From Enoplolaimus lenunculus (Eukaryota; Nematoda; Enoplea; Enoplida; Thoracostomopsidae), in the NCBI GenBank assembly GCA_030248215.1, contig JASANG010000140.1, positions 124,001 through 188,000 of the forward strand: 64,000 bases of DNA, given 5' to 3'. The notes below the pieces were generated by a model. It searched no databases. It had not been told where the DNA came from and worked only from the letters and a program-made list of their open reading frames with translations. Shown here piece by piece: positions 34,030 to 45,597 of the stretch (its first letter is position 1; each line of letters starts with the position of its first letter). Made by a program: the position numbers and the translations under genes.

Positions 34030-34287
34030 TTAAGCCTCAAATGTAATAGAGGCTTTTCATATGAGAAACGGTTTATGGTCTACAAATGGGCATATTTGTA
34101 ACATATATTCATATCTCTTTTGTGTAATTCCAACCTGATAAATAATAAGGTTTCCAAAAATTTACAAAATTTGCAGGATTCACTGGAAAATTTTCATGAA
34201 GCACTCAATATGGCACTGCTTTGCCTAGAATTACTATTTCAAAAATTTAAAATCTTTCTCAAATATATTTAAAGTGCGCTACGTAGT

Positions 34288-34703
34288 GATGGGCATCGGA
34301 TATTTTTTCATATCCGGATATCCGGCAATTCTTGCCGGATATTTATCCGGATATCCGAATATCCGTATATATCCGGATATCCAGATATCCGGATATCTGA
34401 AATGAAATCTTCTCGGATATCCGAAACTCGATTTTGTGTTTTTTGAGTTTCCGAACCTCAAATTTCGTTTCTTAAGCACTTGTTTTAACTTGTTGCTCTA
34501 AAGGAAGTGCCCTGACCCTGGAGCAAATTGATATGAGCATAAAAGATACAATTCTAAAAATCGGTATTTATTATGCCAGTACTGTAGTGACCCGAATAAG
34601 AGGCGGTGCCCAGGTACCCATTGGATATCCGGATACACGTTTCATTTCGGATACATATCTGGATATTTTTTATATCCGGATATCCGGATATCCGGTGCCC
34701 ATC
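34288..34703. mobile_element. ATATCCGG-rich inverted-repeat MITE
   Basis: GATGGGCATCGGATATT and GGATATCCGGTGCCCATC are inverted ends with arrays of CCGGATATCCGGATAT. A short ACTGTAGTGACCCG word at ~34583 marks another insertion. Confidence 0.78.
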
Positions 34704-34705
34704 TA

Positions 34706-35035
34706 TACTGCTACGATGGCTTTACAACCGCCTCGAGATAGGAGTTGCTTTCTGCAGCCGAAGTTCAATTGTGATGGATGTTGAGTAATTAAAATGAAAC
34801 AAACTGAATAATTCCGTGTAAAATTTCAAATTTGAATTAAAAAAGTTTCAATTTAGTAATTTTACACTGCGCTATCGATATTATATATAGAGACATTTTT
34901 CGTTTCGGACAGAAAAATTAATCGTTATACCCCCCACCCTTTCTACTTTTTAAAATTTAAAAAAGAAACATTGGATTTGTCATTTGGAACTGGTAAGATT
35001 TTCAATTTAATGTCGTCGAATTATCAAAAGTTCTG
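34706..35035. other. AT-rich non-coding
   Basis: No gene or element recognised. Confidence 0.4.
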
Positions 35036-35642
35036 GCCCATGTAAAGGTCGAGGGCGGAACGTTTTTCTGCGGGACTGTACTGTAGTGACCCGAACAAGA
35101 GGGGGGACTGATATTTATTTGGCCTCTCCTGAGGGTACCCCCCTTGTTATTCGGTTACGGACTGTTATTTATTTTTAAGCACCCCTCCGCCGTCCTTGTT
35201 ATATTCGGTACATTCGGTACTGCAACTGTCCGTTGAATTAAACGTTTAAGGCGATAATGTAAGGCTATACTTAGGAATGTACTTTCAAAATTTAAGTATA
35301 TACGCTTTAAAGTTTCGAACTCAAATTATTTGGTCCTAAAGTCTTTATGCGCTACAATTAGGGATAATTGATATTTATGGACTCTAATTAGGGTTTAGGG
35401 ACTCTCTCCGCTTAGGACTCTTATTAGGGATGCGGACTCCTATTGATTGGAACTCAAATTGGGGTCCCCCTCTTATTACCCCCCTCTTATTCGGTTCAAT
35501 ATACTAATAGCTGTAAAGCTTAATAAGCCTTAGGCTAATTTTTCGCTCCGATATATGCTCTTTTTGACCCTTTGGTTTAGGCTAGGCGTCCGCTGAAGAA
35601 TATATGTTTAATACTGTTTCGGCCCTATTCTATACATTGGTC
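35036..35642 (-). mobile_element. TTAGGC-A element split by an ACTGTAGTG-type MITE
   Basis: Left part CCCATGTAAAGGTCGAGG to GCGGGACTG; insertion ~35083-35512 (CTGTAGTGACCCG...TTATTCGGTTCA); right part resumes with GTAAAGCTTAATAAGCC and ends CCCTATTCTATACATTGG. Confidence 0.8.
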
Positions 35643-36107
35643 AAATTTCTTTTTCAAAACGTGTGGTTATTGTTGGAACGAAAATTAAATCTGTTTGCCT
35701 GTATCGTGCAATATTTCCCACCCCCCTCGCCATATTTTATCTCTCTTCCAGTGATATATTTTCCTGCCATATCACGGGCCGTATTTGATTCCTGTCCATG
35801 TGCCATATTTTCCCTAACGCCAACAATGGTCCACAGTTGCTGTCTAACAACCCCCCTTGAAAATAAAATAAAAATTGTATTTTGCCAGGTTACCCCATTG
35901 CGAACAAGCAGCGTCTGATAGTTGCGCAAACAGCAGCTGCAGATATATGTCACGGTGCAACCAGAATTCCGGTTCTGGTAGGTAAATCCGGTATTTTTCA
36001 CTATCCGGTTCCGGTTATAAGTCCGGTATTTTTTCACCGGAATTTTCTGGTATTTTCAGTATTGGAAATTTTTCTATTTCGAAATTTTAAGAAAAATTGG
36101 CATATAT
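35643..36107. other. Non-coding with CCGG fragment
   Basis: 35955-36060 contains GGTGCAACCAGAATTCCGG and repeated CCGGTATTTTTCAC words of the CCGG family. A 127-codon - strand frame here is not supported. Confidence 0.45.
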
Positions 36108-36109
36108 AT

Positions 36110-36172
<63 letters not shown>
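36108..36172. repeat. (TA)n microsatellite
   Basis: About 31 uninterrupted TA dinucleotides. Confidence 0.97.
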
Positions 36173-36175
<3 letters not shown>

Positions 36176-36569
36176 AATGTTTTCTCTTAGTGCACGGACT
36201 AAAAATGATCTCGTTCGTTTGTTAAGTGAACAGCGTAGACTGTTGATTCTGCTAATTTTTGTTTCGAGTTGACCTACTGAATGTAAATTTTTGCCATTTG
36301 TGATTTGACAGGATACAAAAATACAATCAAACTAATTAAAATTAGCTCTGTACTGTTTAAAATACAAACTCTGGCATGCGAGTTTATGCTGCTATTAATA
36401 AAATGCGACATTTTTGCTAAAATTCGACACGGTTTGAACTGAATATTTTGATTTTTCGTTGAATATTTTAAGCTTATAAGCGACGTGGTCTAGTATTGCG
36501 ATATACGGCCTGCTGGCATATAATTACCGATAGTGTAAACAACATGCTTCGTATACGTATTGTAGGCGG
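36173..36569. other. AT-rich non-coding
   Basis: No gene or element recognised. Confidence 0.4.
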
Positions 36570-36683
36570 ACCGTAGCCAACGGGGGGCAGCCTGGAAAAT
36601 TTTGGGCTCCCCTAGAAAGTGTTGAACCTTGCTTGTAACTCGTTGAAAACCCTTGAATGCTTCTCCTGAAAATGGCTACGGGC
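36570..36683. mobile_element. TAGCCAG-type MITE, short copy
   Basis: ACCGTAGCCAACGGGG to AAATGGCTACGGGCC with reversed interior. Confidence 0.65.
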
Positions 36684-36732
36684 CTGATCGTAGGCAAGCA
36701 ATTTGTAGCGACTGCTGCAACGAAGTAGAAAA

Positions 36733-36995
36733 AAATATGGCAGTGGCATGAAAATATGGCAGAGGGAAAATATGACAGAGAAAAAATATGGCAGAGAAAA
36801 AATATGGCAGAGAAAAAATATGACAGGAGTAAAACATGGCAGGAGTAAAATATGGCTGGGGTAAAACATGGCAGGAGTAAAATATGGCAGGAGTAAAATA
36901 TGGCAGGGGTAAAATATGGCAGAGAGAAAATATGGCACGGTCAAAACATGTCAGGGGTAAAATATGGCTGGGAAAATATGGCAGGAGCAAAAACA
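36733..36995. repeat. ~16-bp minisatellite (AAAATATGGCAGGAGT type)
   Basis: About 16 degenerate units of AAAATATGGCAGGAGT or AAAATATGGCAGAGAA. - strand frames rich in PCHIL-like repeats are by-products. Confidence 0.93.
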
Positions 36996-37261
36996 TGGTA
37001 GGGAAAAATATTGCACTCGTGGGGGCACGGAATATGACGAGGGTGGGAATATGACACGATACTGGCTAAAAGCTAAGTAGTTCCCAGCACAGCAGTTCTA
37101 CGCCGTAACTGTACGGGCAAATATAACAACCGTTTATCTGCAAAACTTCCTCACCAATTGTGTCGTAACCCATATTTTTGGTGATGTCACAGTTTAAAAT
37201 TTCGGCAGAAAAAAGGCCTATATCTTTGGAGTTGTAAAGCTTCGTAAAATTACCGTAAAAC

Positions 37262-37396
37262 TAAACAAATTAACAACATATTGCAGATATTGGCTAAAAT
37301 TAACTAGTTATCCATCATCGTTGCTAAATAATTTCGCTTCAGCTACCGCTCCGGCTTCGACTCAGCCTCCGGTATTTTTCACCTCCGGTTGCACTC
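37262..37396 (+). mobile_element. CCGG-rich element, right part
   Basis: TTGCAGATATTGGCTAAAATT and CGGTATTTTTCACCTCCGG match the copy at 20.2-20.36 kb. Confidence 0.65.
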
Positions 37397-37558
37397 TGAT
37401 TAACGATTCCGTTCAGTGTTGGGTTCATTGTTAGCGCTGTGCACATACAAGTGCGTATCACAAGTTGCATCTATGGATTTGTTATTCAGTTTTCTATTAC
37501 GAGTATCACCTCTTCTTGGCCATAAAACCTGTTCGAAAGCCACAAATAGAAACTGTAA

Positions 37559-37998
37559 GGGTGCCGGTATACTTTTAATGACGTCCGACGCCGTCCGTCG
37601 CAATCCGTCACACTGTAAATTACAGTGAGTTGATTTTAACTCAGAAAGAGTTGAATCAGTTTAGTCTGAGTTAGGACTATCAGAATTCAGAATTTTTAGT
37701 TGATTCAATCCACTCTGAGTTAATTAATCAACTCACCCAAAGTCAACTCAACTCAGAATGAGAATCAACTCAACTCAGAGTGAGTCAATGTTTACTGATA
37801 TTAATTCAGAAATAACTAACTCGCTAGCTGAAATGATTTATCAACTCATTGGAATTTACAGTGGCACTCGTAGCGCGCCATCCGTCAGCGTGCGGTATCA
37901 TACGCAAATTAACACAAAACGTTGCGTATAATGACGGCCTGTGATCTACGGCACCGGACGGTGACGGACGGCGACGCACGACAAGTATAGCACCACCC
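37559..37998. mobile_element. GCGCTATA-type MITE split by a CACTG-type MITE
   Basis: GGGTGCCGGTATACTTTTAA to CAAGTATAGCACCACCC with TAA on both sides (37556-37558, 37999-38001), as expected for PIF/Harbinger. The CACTG MITE at ~37611-37863 is inserted in it. Confidence 0.8.
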
Positions 37999-38245
37999 TA
38001 AATGTTATTAACGCAAACTTTACTTAAAATACTATATAGAAATTGGGGGTTAGAAACCAAAATCACACGGGAAAGAGACAGCTTTAAAACGTGACGTCAC
38101 TATGACGTGAAGACGGGGTTTATCAATCAGGAAAAAATGACGTAATTTTAATACAATTTTGTGGTTCCAAATCCTCCTGATGTCACTTAAAGTGACAATA
38201 TAAAAAGTCGATTTAAAAATTGTCCGGATTGTATATTTTTGTATT

Positions 38246-38496
38246 AACTGTAAATTTCAATGAGTTGATTAATCAACTCAGAGAGAGAAGTAGTTATTTC
38301 TGGTTACTTCTGAGTAATAACAGTAGCTATTAACTCTCTCTGAGCTGATTTAATTCGAGGTGAGTTGATCAATTAACTCAGAATGAGTTTAATCAATTTA
38401 GAATTCTAAATTCTGAAAGGCCTAAATCAGAGCCAAGAGTTCCGAAGGGATTCAAATTATTCTGAGTTAAAATCAACTTACTGGACTTTTACAGTG
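38246..38496. mobile_element. CACTG-type MITE
   Basis: ACTGTAAATTTCAATGAG to GGACTTTTACAGTG, directly abutting the next element with one shared TA. Confidence 0.85.
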
Positions 38497-38498
38497 TA

Positions 38499-38931
38499 CT
38501 GTAGTGACCCGAATTAGAGGGGGACTGATATTTATATGGCCACTCTAGATGCTACCCCCTGATTTTCGGTTACGGACTGTTATTTAGTTTTAACCCGCCC
38601 GCCCCCACCCTTCGCTATAGATATATACCCGGTATTGAAACTATCCGTTGAATAAAACGTTTTTTGCCTTGCACCAAAAGCTTGAGTGATAACGCAAGGT
38701 TTTACTTAGGAATGTACTTTCTAAATAAATACGCTTTAAAGTTTCGAACTCAAATTATTTGGTCATGGAGTCATTTATGCGCTGCAACTAGGGATAATCG
38801 ACATTTATAGACTCTAATTATGGTTAAGTGACTCTATCCGCTTACGGACTCTCATTACGGATGCGGACTCCTATTGATTGGCACTCAAAACGGAGACCCC
38901 CTCTTATTCTGGTCACTACAGTAGTATGCAT
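38499..38931. mobile_element. ACTGTAGTG-type MITE, full length
   Basis: CTGTAGTGACCCGAATTAG to TTATTCTGGTCACTACAG, TA on both sides; 433 bp. The reference copy for this family. Confidence 0.88.
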
Positions 38932-39089
38932 ATTTTACTTGATACGTACAAGCAAACCCGATAGTAAAAGTACTGTAGCATTCAAATCTCATCTGGTTTG
39001 GGCGAATTTGAGTTAAGATCAAATGTTGACAACTAATTTGTTGAAAGCTACTCGTACTAAAATTTGAAAATTGAACTCTTGCAGCATTC

Positions 39090-39360
39090 TTAACCCTTTC
39101 TCACATGAATATTTTCTATTTCCCGTGAGACCTACTTGTATGCTAGGATTCGAACTCCAGTGACTGTAGTGGGAGGCGTATACCATCACAACTCAGCTAT
39201 AGGAGCTTGACGCTCGAGCCCGAGGGGGCTCTCACGTCTTGTGGTGATTTAGTACTATGTATACGTGTTGCAATAGTCAAACACGGTGCGATATATACTA
39301 TTTAACGCATATACACTGCGCTGAGTTGCCTACAGGCAACTCAATGTGAGAAGGGGTTAA
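39090..39360 (-). mobile_element. TTAA MITE with tRNA-like segment, copy 2
   Basis: TTAA at 39090-39093 and 39357-39360. The tRNA-like part reads on the - strand; B box AGTTCGAATCC is intact, while the A box has one change (GAGTTG). Very close to copies 1 and 5, so one subfamily. Confidence 0.85.
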
Positions 39361-39540
39361 GATTAGTGATGTGTTTTATTTCATTTCTCATATCATCGCA
39401 GATGTTTTATCTGTATGGCGATTCTTGGACACTTACGGATTTAAAAATATTAAAGTTCGACTCAAACACCTGTATCTAAACAGCATTTTCGGTTCTCAGT
39501 TTTTGTAAATAGTCATGTATGTACGCAAAAAGGCGTAACC

Positions 39541-39965
39541 AATGATGGATATTTATTTGGCCTCTCCAGAGGTTACCCCCTATGATTCGGTACGGACTGT
39601 TATTTATTTTTAACCCACGCCCCGCCACCCTTGTTATTAATACTGAAACATAACCGGTACTGCAACTATCCGTTGAATTCAATGTTTACTTGTCTTGTGT
39701 CAATAGCTTGAGCGATCATGCAAGGTTATATTTAGGAATGTTCTTTCAAAATTTAAGTACGCTTTAAAGTTTCAAACTCAAATTATTTGGTCCTGGAGTC
39801 ATTTATGCGCTACAATAAGGAATAATCGACAATTATGGATTCTAATTAGGGTTTAGGGACTCTACCCGCTTACGGACTCTAATTAGGGACACAGACGCCT
39901 ATTGATTGGTACTCAAGATGGGAACCCCGTCTTATTACATCACACCCTTTTATTCAGGTCCCTAC
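39541..39965. mobile_element. ACTGTAGTG-type MITE, left end lost
   Basis: Starts inside the family (ATATTTATTTGGCCTCTCC) and ends TTATTCAGGTCCCTACA. Confidence 0.8.
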
Positions 39966-40104
39966 AATACATTAGGATATCCTAGGAAAAATGCCGGTGT
40001 CACGGTATAATTGTGCACTAATGATGACTTCTTAATATAAAGCAAAACTATTACATGCTTATGTGATGACAATGGACGATATTTGGTGTTTCTTTGGTTG
40101 TGCT

Positions 40105-40252
40105 CCAAATTTTAAGTACTTACTTAAGTCGGCGACCTTAAGTACTTACTTAAGTCGGCGACCTTACGTACTTACTTAAGTCGGCGACCTTAAGTGATTC
40201 CTTAAGCATAACTAAAGTAAATACTTAAGTAAGATTTCAGAAACCCAACCAT
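40105..40252. mobile_element. CTTAAG-rich MITE, partial, with 28-bp tandem repeat
   Basis: ACTTACTTAAGTCGGCGACC repeats three times (~40116-40198), ending TTTCAGAAACCCAACC, the family terminus. Confidence 0.7.
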
Positions 40253-42054
40253 TGGCTAATTTCAAAGACTATCAAAATGATCCGTCTAAAGACGAGGAAT
40301 ACTCAGCTAACCCGATACACCTGAACTGTGCGCTTTTACACACACAGATTTTAAAGTATAAATATCTGAATTTCAAACCGCATCATTCGCTGGTTCGAAA
40401 GCCACAAGTCGTATAACCAGCTGGTTGTGAGAAGTTCATGATTTTGACGTGGCGATAGGGACTTACAAAGGTTTGAAAATACAAGTCTTGGTGCAAACAG
40501 GTGTTTTACGATTATATAACCTTATCTCCACACCAGTATGCGGCCTCTAAACTACCAAGGGACAGTTCTATATTTCGGCCACAGGGTAACCGTCGTTTCA
40601 TTTCCATCAGATTATTTGGTGAGAGTCATCAAATTATATGTTCGAGAAACACAAGAACGTATGCTTGCATAAAATTAAAGGATTTGCATTGAACGGAGCG
40701 ATATTTTTAGAAAAAACATGTTATTTAATGTTTTTCAATAACCAAATTATCAAACTTGTACGAGTGCCTGAAGTGGTTAAGTTAAGTTTTGAGCCTGTGC
40801 TAACGAAAATACGGTGGGTGTGAGCCTAAACTTGAGGTTATTAGTTTCTTCTTGGAATAATTTATGAAAAGTGTGCTTTGATGGTTACAAAATATTTTGC
40901 CAGTAGTTGATAATGAAAAATACACAAGCATAAGTAGTGATTATATTTGAGTGGGATGTTGGTACACTCAAAATAATATTTCTGATTTGTAAGAAAAAAT
41001 TTCTTACATTTGAGAAATATGATTAGCAAGGTGCACTTGAAAAGTATTTCTGTTATAACAGAATTGTTTTCAAAAAACGTTTTGAAATAAAGTCTGAAAA
41101 AAACGTTTTCCTTGTTATTTTCAGAAAAATTGTCTTAAATATCAGCAAAACTTCAGATTTGCCACAGAAAACACTTTTCTGAATAAGTTCAGAAATACTT
41201 TTTTGCGTGTAAGGATTTTTTTACCCGACCCGCACTTTACCCACGCATATAGGGATTTTATACCCGCGGGTATACGCGAGTAAAAAATCTACCCGCGACC
41301 GACCGTTTATCCGTGCCTGACGTTAAATCAGTATTTTAAAGGTCGCAGGTACTTTGGACTTTTAATGAAGTTTGGCGTTGAGTCTCAGGCTTTAGGTTTA
41401 GGTTTAGGCTTAGAAATATGCTTAATACTACTGGTACGCCGTTCAAAGTAATATTGTCCACAAAGCGGTGTCATAGCTACAACTGCAATTGAAGGTTATT
41501 GTCAAAAACCGTTGCTGAGGTATACAAATTGATTATTTATAACTATGGTTTGTTCCTACGATTCTGTCTTGGACCTAAAACAAATAATTGGTAGTTTATT
41601 CGTCTGTATATTTTAAATTCAATTTCGTTTGATAATTAAACTCATTAAATAGCAACTAATTATTAATTGTATTAAATTTTTAATGTTCATTTTTAAAATT
41701 TTTCTTAGTATAGACGTTTTAAAATCATTTTTTCATCTTATAGAACGGCCTACGACCCCCCAGCAGGAATAGTGGGGTTCGTATCAGTTTGATTTGTGTT
41801 TGTATACAGAATTTTTTTACGGTTTTCTGTGTCACTAAATATTTTACTCTAAAATCGCGTATTAATGTTGCCTTGCCAATAGGATTGCAAGTTAAACACA
41901 TTTCTGTATCGTGAATTTTTTTGAAATTTATTCAACTGTCCAATAAAATTTTTGCTCACAAATTTCAATTTGATTGCGTCAAATAAGCTTAATCGCACCG
42001 GTTGTCAAGTGTTAAAATCATTGCAAGCCGCCGCTGATATTTTTGAATTTTGGC
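40253..42054. other. Mostly unique non-coding stretch
   Basis: A partial TATTCTC element (~40330-40490) and a TTAGGC-B right end (41380-41462, GGCTTAGAAATATGCTTAAT). 63- and 61-codon frames at 40501 and 40638 lack support. No gene seen. Confidence 0.45.
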
Positions 42055-42165
42055 CATTATGCATCGTTCACGATAAAACAATTTCATTTTGCTTAAGAAA
42101 TAGCCAGAAATAATCAATTCTCCCTCTGAGGTGATTAATTAATTCATCGGAATTTACAGTGTAGA
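42055..42165. mobile_element. Fragments of two MITEs
   Basis: ATCGTTCACGATAAAACAATTT matches the 11.8-12.1 kb element end; GGAATTTACAGTGTA is a CACTG-type right end. Confidence 0.55.
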
Positions 42166-42538
42166 TACTGTTTCCAAATGTCAAATTAAGTCAATTGTAG
42201 GAGTACTGTTAGTTCTTTGAATATTAACACAGAATGGTTCGTTAAACCAAAGTTGCTCCAGAGTAGACTACTTTTGCATTCCAAATCTATTGATGTCCTG
42301 CGGACAAACGTGACGCCCCTCAGAGTAACATGAACCAAAATTATTTTCCTGGCAAATTTTAACCAGCGCTGAACGTTTACTTGTACACACGCAATCGTTT
42401 AGTGTCAATTTTAGCTTACACGAAAGTGGATGCTGTAGTGAAATAAACTTACAATAGTGGTTTGCATGGTCTAAGACACCGGATATATTCGCTCCCGAAA
42501 TTGCATAAAAGACAACAAAACATACATTCAACATGCTG
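42166..42538. other. Non-coding, nothing recognised
   Basis: A 104-codon - strand frame (42268-42582) crosses into the TTAA MITE and is not supported. Confidence 0.4.
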
Positions 42539-42807
42539 TTAACCCTTTCACTCATAGAGTTACTGTGAGCAACTAAATACAATATGTACGAGCAATACGC
42601 ACACTGTGAGCAGTGTTTAACATTTATAACATATATGCTCAGTGCAAAATCTCCACAAGACGTGAGAGCCTACTTGAGCTCCAGCGTCAAGCTCCTACAG
42701 CTCAGTGGTCATCGTAAACGCCTCCCATCCGTGAGACTGGGATTCGAATCTTACCTTGAAAATGCATCTCATATGAAATTGAAAATATTCATGTGAGAAA
42801 GTGTTAA
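42539..42807 (+). mobile_element. TTAA MITE with tRNA-like segment, copy 3 (second subfamily)
   Basis: TTAA at 42539-42542 and 42804-42807. The tRNA-like part has CAGCTCAGTGG and GGATTCGAATC. It differs from copies 1, 2 and 5 in the 3' third, sharing CATCTCATATGAAA with copy 4. Confidence 0.82.
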
Positions 42808-43414
42808 TGAAAAAATTCTTATTGAGTGTTCGCAAAAACAATTTACATGATGAAATATTACCCTCTGGCAATTAAATTCTGGCTGCATGAACGCATTCGT
42901 ACCCCGTCTCTCTGACCCTTTTAGGGGACGCTTGTTAAAGTTTTAAAAGAATTGAATTTTCAAAATCAATTTTCAATTTGTATAGAAATTTTACAGAACA
43001 ACGTATATTATTGTCATTTGTGAACCAGAACAGAGGCGGTGGCAGACTTTGAGCTTTAATTTGAACTATTTGTCTGCTGGAGATTTTAAACAATTTTAAT
43101 TATAAATAAAAATGATCAGAACTTTGTCGCAATGTTGTTTCGTTATTTTTTCAGGCCAAAATGAAAGTTTTCCCGCCAAATTTGCATTTCCCGTCAAAAT
43201 TTGAATTTTCCAAAAAAATTAGAATTTTCCCACCGAAAAGTTGAATTTTCGCGTGAACATTTGAATTTTTTCATCAAAATGTAAACTTTACGGCCAAAAT
43301 TTGAGAATTTGAAAAAAATTTTTAACCTTTAGCTAGGTACAAAATGGAAGGATATTTCTTGACATTGGCGAGTGCAGTATAACCTGGATGGTGCATTATA
43401 CTACTGTTATAGCC
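42808..43414. other. Non-coding with degenerate minisatellite
   Basis: ~43160-43330 has CCGCCAAATTTGCATTTCCC and TTGAATTTTCC words, the reverse complement of the array type at 25.75-26.0 kb. No gene. Confidence 0.5.
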
Positions 43415-43518
43415 CTGGCACGTTTGACTCTGGCGAAGTCGAATTTGACTCAGTCTGTGTAGTCCCGTAGAGCCCATTTCGGAGGGAGTCAATTTGACTC
43501 ACCATTTTTTGCAGTGTA
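43415..43518. mobile_element. Right half of a GAGTC MITE
   Basis: TTTGACTCTGGCGAAGTCG to CTCACCATTTTTTGCAGTG. Confidence 0.75.
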
Positions 43519-43616
43519 GACTGTTGTTCTGCGGCAAATTTCACCAGTGATAAAATTTTAAAACAGGTTAAGCAAACATTTTTCATTAGGTTATTGGTCT
43601 ATAAAATATCCCGTTA

Positions 43617-44305
43617 CTGTAGTGACCCTACACTACAAGAAATGATGAGTCAAATTGACTCTCTACGAAATAGGCTTTTCCTGACTACGCAAACTGAGTC
43701 AAAATTCGACTCCACTAGAGTCAAATTCGACTGCACCAGAGTCAAATTCGACTTAATTTGACTCCGGCGGAGTCGAAATTTGTCTCAGTTCGTGTATATA
43801 GTCAGGAACTGCCTATTTTGAAGAGAGTCAATTTGACTTACCATTTTTTGCAGTGTATAAGAGAGGAAGACTGATATTTATCGAGCTTCTCTAGAGGGTA
43901 CCCTCCTGTTATTCGGTTACGGACTGTTATTTATTTTTAACCAGCCCTCTGCCACCCTTCGTTACTGATATATATCCGGTATTGCAGATATCCGTTGAAT
44001 TAAACGTTTTATTCGTCTGGTGTCAATAGCTTGAGCGATAATGAAAGGTTATAACTAGGAATGTACTTTGGAGACTTAAGCTTTAACGTTTCGAACTCAA
44101 CTTTATTTGGTCCTGGAGTCATTTATGCGCTACAATTAGGGATAATTAACATTTATGGACTCTAATTGGAACTTAGGGACTCTAATTGGAGCTTAGGGAC
44201 TTTATCCGCTTACGGACTTTTATTAGGGATACGGATTTTTATTGATTGGGACTCAAAATGACGACCCCGTGTTATTATTCCCCCATCTTATTCGGGTCGC
44301 TACAG
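43617..44305. mobile_element. ACTGTAGTG-type MITE split by a GAGTC MITE
   Basis: CTGTAGTGACCC, then a GAGTC MITE (43631-43855, TA duplicated at 43629 and 43856), then TAAGAGAGGAAGACTGATA onward to TTCGGGTCGCTACAG and TA. Confidence 0.88.
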
Positions 44306-44307
44306 TA

Positions 44308-44523
44308 CAGTGTAATTCCAATGAGTTTTAATTTATACTCTCAAAGAGAGAATTAGTTTTTTTGTTTATTTCTGAGTTAATAACCGTAAATATTAACTCA
44401 CTGTGAGCTAATTATAATTCCAAGTTAGTTAATTATTGATTAACTCATAAAGAAATCAGACTTCTGAAAGACAATAGATTCAACTCATTCTGAGTTAAAA
44501 TCAACTCACTGGAATTTACAGTG
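44308..44523. mobile_element. CACTG-type MITE
   Basis: CAGTGTAATTCCAATGAG to CACTGGAATTTACAGTG, sharing one TA with the preceding element. Confidence 0.8.
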
Positions 44524-44797
44524 TATTGTAATGCCTAGTACCGATTAAACCAAAACAAAATGGAATTTCTCTATACCTTGGCATGTTTTTGTTAGAAGAA
44601 AATACGAAAATTTACATAAGTTTAGCAAAAACCCGAAATCAATACAACATTTGTTAAAGAAACCTAATATATGATGGTTCTAGTATATTCCCTCACAATT
44701 TGCATAAAGCTTAGGTTTGCGTAAGCCTTCGTCCTTAAGCCTAAATCCTAAGCCTAAGCCTAACCCTGTGCGGGAAATATACAATGGCCAATGCAAT

Positions 44798-45169
44798 GTT
44801 CCGATACCAAAACTTTTGCCGATGCCGATTCTAATTTTGAAAGCATGCCGATGCCGTTTACAACTTTAGTACGCCATGCTTAAAGAACAGATAGGGCGAA
44901 GACTTAAACCTTAACCACCTCAAAACGAGTATAATCTTATGACAACGGTTCATTTCAATTGATTTTCTCAACACAAACGCAAGAGAAATAACAATTCGCC
45001 TTATCAAACAAACTGATATACGTCAACAAGTGACGTTGACCGCATTCCAACTGACTGTTATGTGCACAAAGTATCGTCCAATAATCAACACTTTTATGCA
45101 CTGCCGATGCCGATTACTCCCAAAAAGTGCCGACTATTACCGATGCGCGGATGAATCGGCACATCCTTA
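44798..45169. mobile_element. GTGCCGAT-type hAT MITE, decayed left end
   Basis: CCGATACCAAAACTTTTGCC, AACAGATAGG and ATCGGCACATCC mark the family defined by the 54.4-kb copy. Confidence 0.75.
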
Positions 45170-45256
45170 GACAATTATTTTCAATTATTTTTACCGTGTG
45201 TTTGCTGATATACTTTTATAACGATGCCTAAAATACGTATGTGGTGCGTTCCAGCT

Positions 45257-45524
45257 TTAACCTATTCTCACATGAATATTTTCACTTTCATATGAGATGT
45301 CATTTAAGGTACGATTCGATCCCCAGTCTCACGGGTTGAAGGCGTTTACGATGACCACTGAGCTACAGGAACTTGACGCTCGATCCCGAGGGGGCTCTCA
45401 CGTCTTGTGGAGATTTTGCACTACGTATATATATAAATGTTAAACACTGCTCACCGTTTGTGTATTGCTCTTACATTATTGTATTTTAGTTGATCATAGT
45501 GTACTCTATGAGTGAAAGGATTAA
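45257..45524 (-). mobile_element. TTAA MITE with tRNA-like segment, copy 4 (second subfamily)
   Basis: TTAA at 45257-45260 and 45521-45524. The - strand carries TAGCTCAGTGG and a slightly changed B box. It ends 73 bp before the receptor start codon and so lies in that gene's 5' flank. Confidence 0.8.
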
Positions 45525-45540
45525 TATACAGATTATAACA

Positions 45541-45597
45541 TTTTTGTTTCAGAAGCAAAGTAAATCTTATTAACGTTAGCTAATAATAATAATAATA
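45541..45597 (+). promoter_or_regulatory. 5' UTR with splice acceptor ahead of the receptor start codon
   Basis: TTTTTGTTTCAG ending at 45552 is a strong 3' splice site 45 bp before the ATG. It implies either an upstream non-coding exon or a spliced-leader trans-splice site. A (TAA)n run lies directly before the ATG and is out of frame with it. No upstream exon was identified, and a TTAA MITE ends at 45524, so any promoter is further upstream. Confidence 0.5.

Larger units (their letters stand above)
33360..34075 (+). mobile_element. Old TTAA/tRNA-like MITE broken by two later MITEs
   Basis: Left remnants (CTCCACAAGACGTGAGA near 33453) and the tRNA-like segment (33724-33810, ATTGCTCAGTGG) are separated by a CACTG MITE (33474-33717). 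A TATTCTC element (33811-34029) then precedes the decayed right end (TTCATATGAGAAACGG). Start approximate. Confidence 0.6.

Noticed and set aside
35654-36037. 127-codon - strand frame and overlapping + frame
   Set aside because: Mixture of CCGG-element remnants and AT-rich DNA without splice support.
36612-36996. Two - strand frames rich in PCHIL and FTPA repeats
   Set aside because: By-products of the ~16-bp AAAATATGGCAGG minisatellite.
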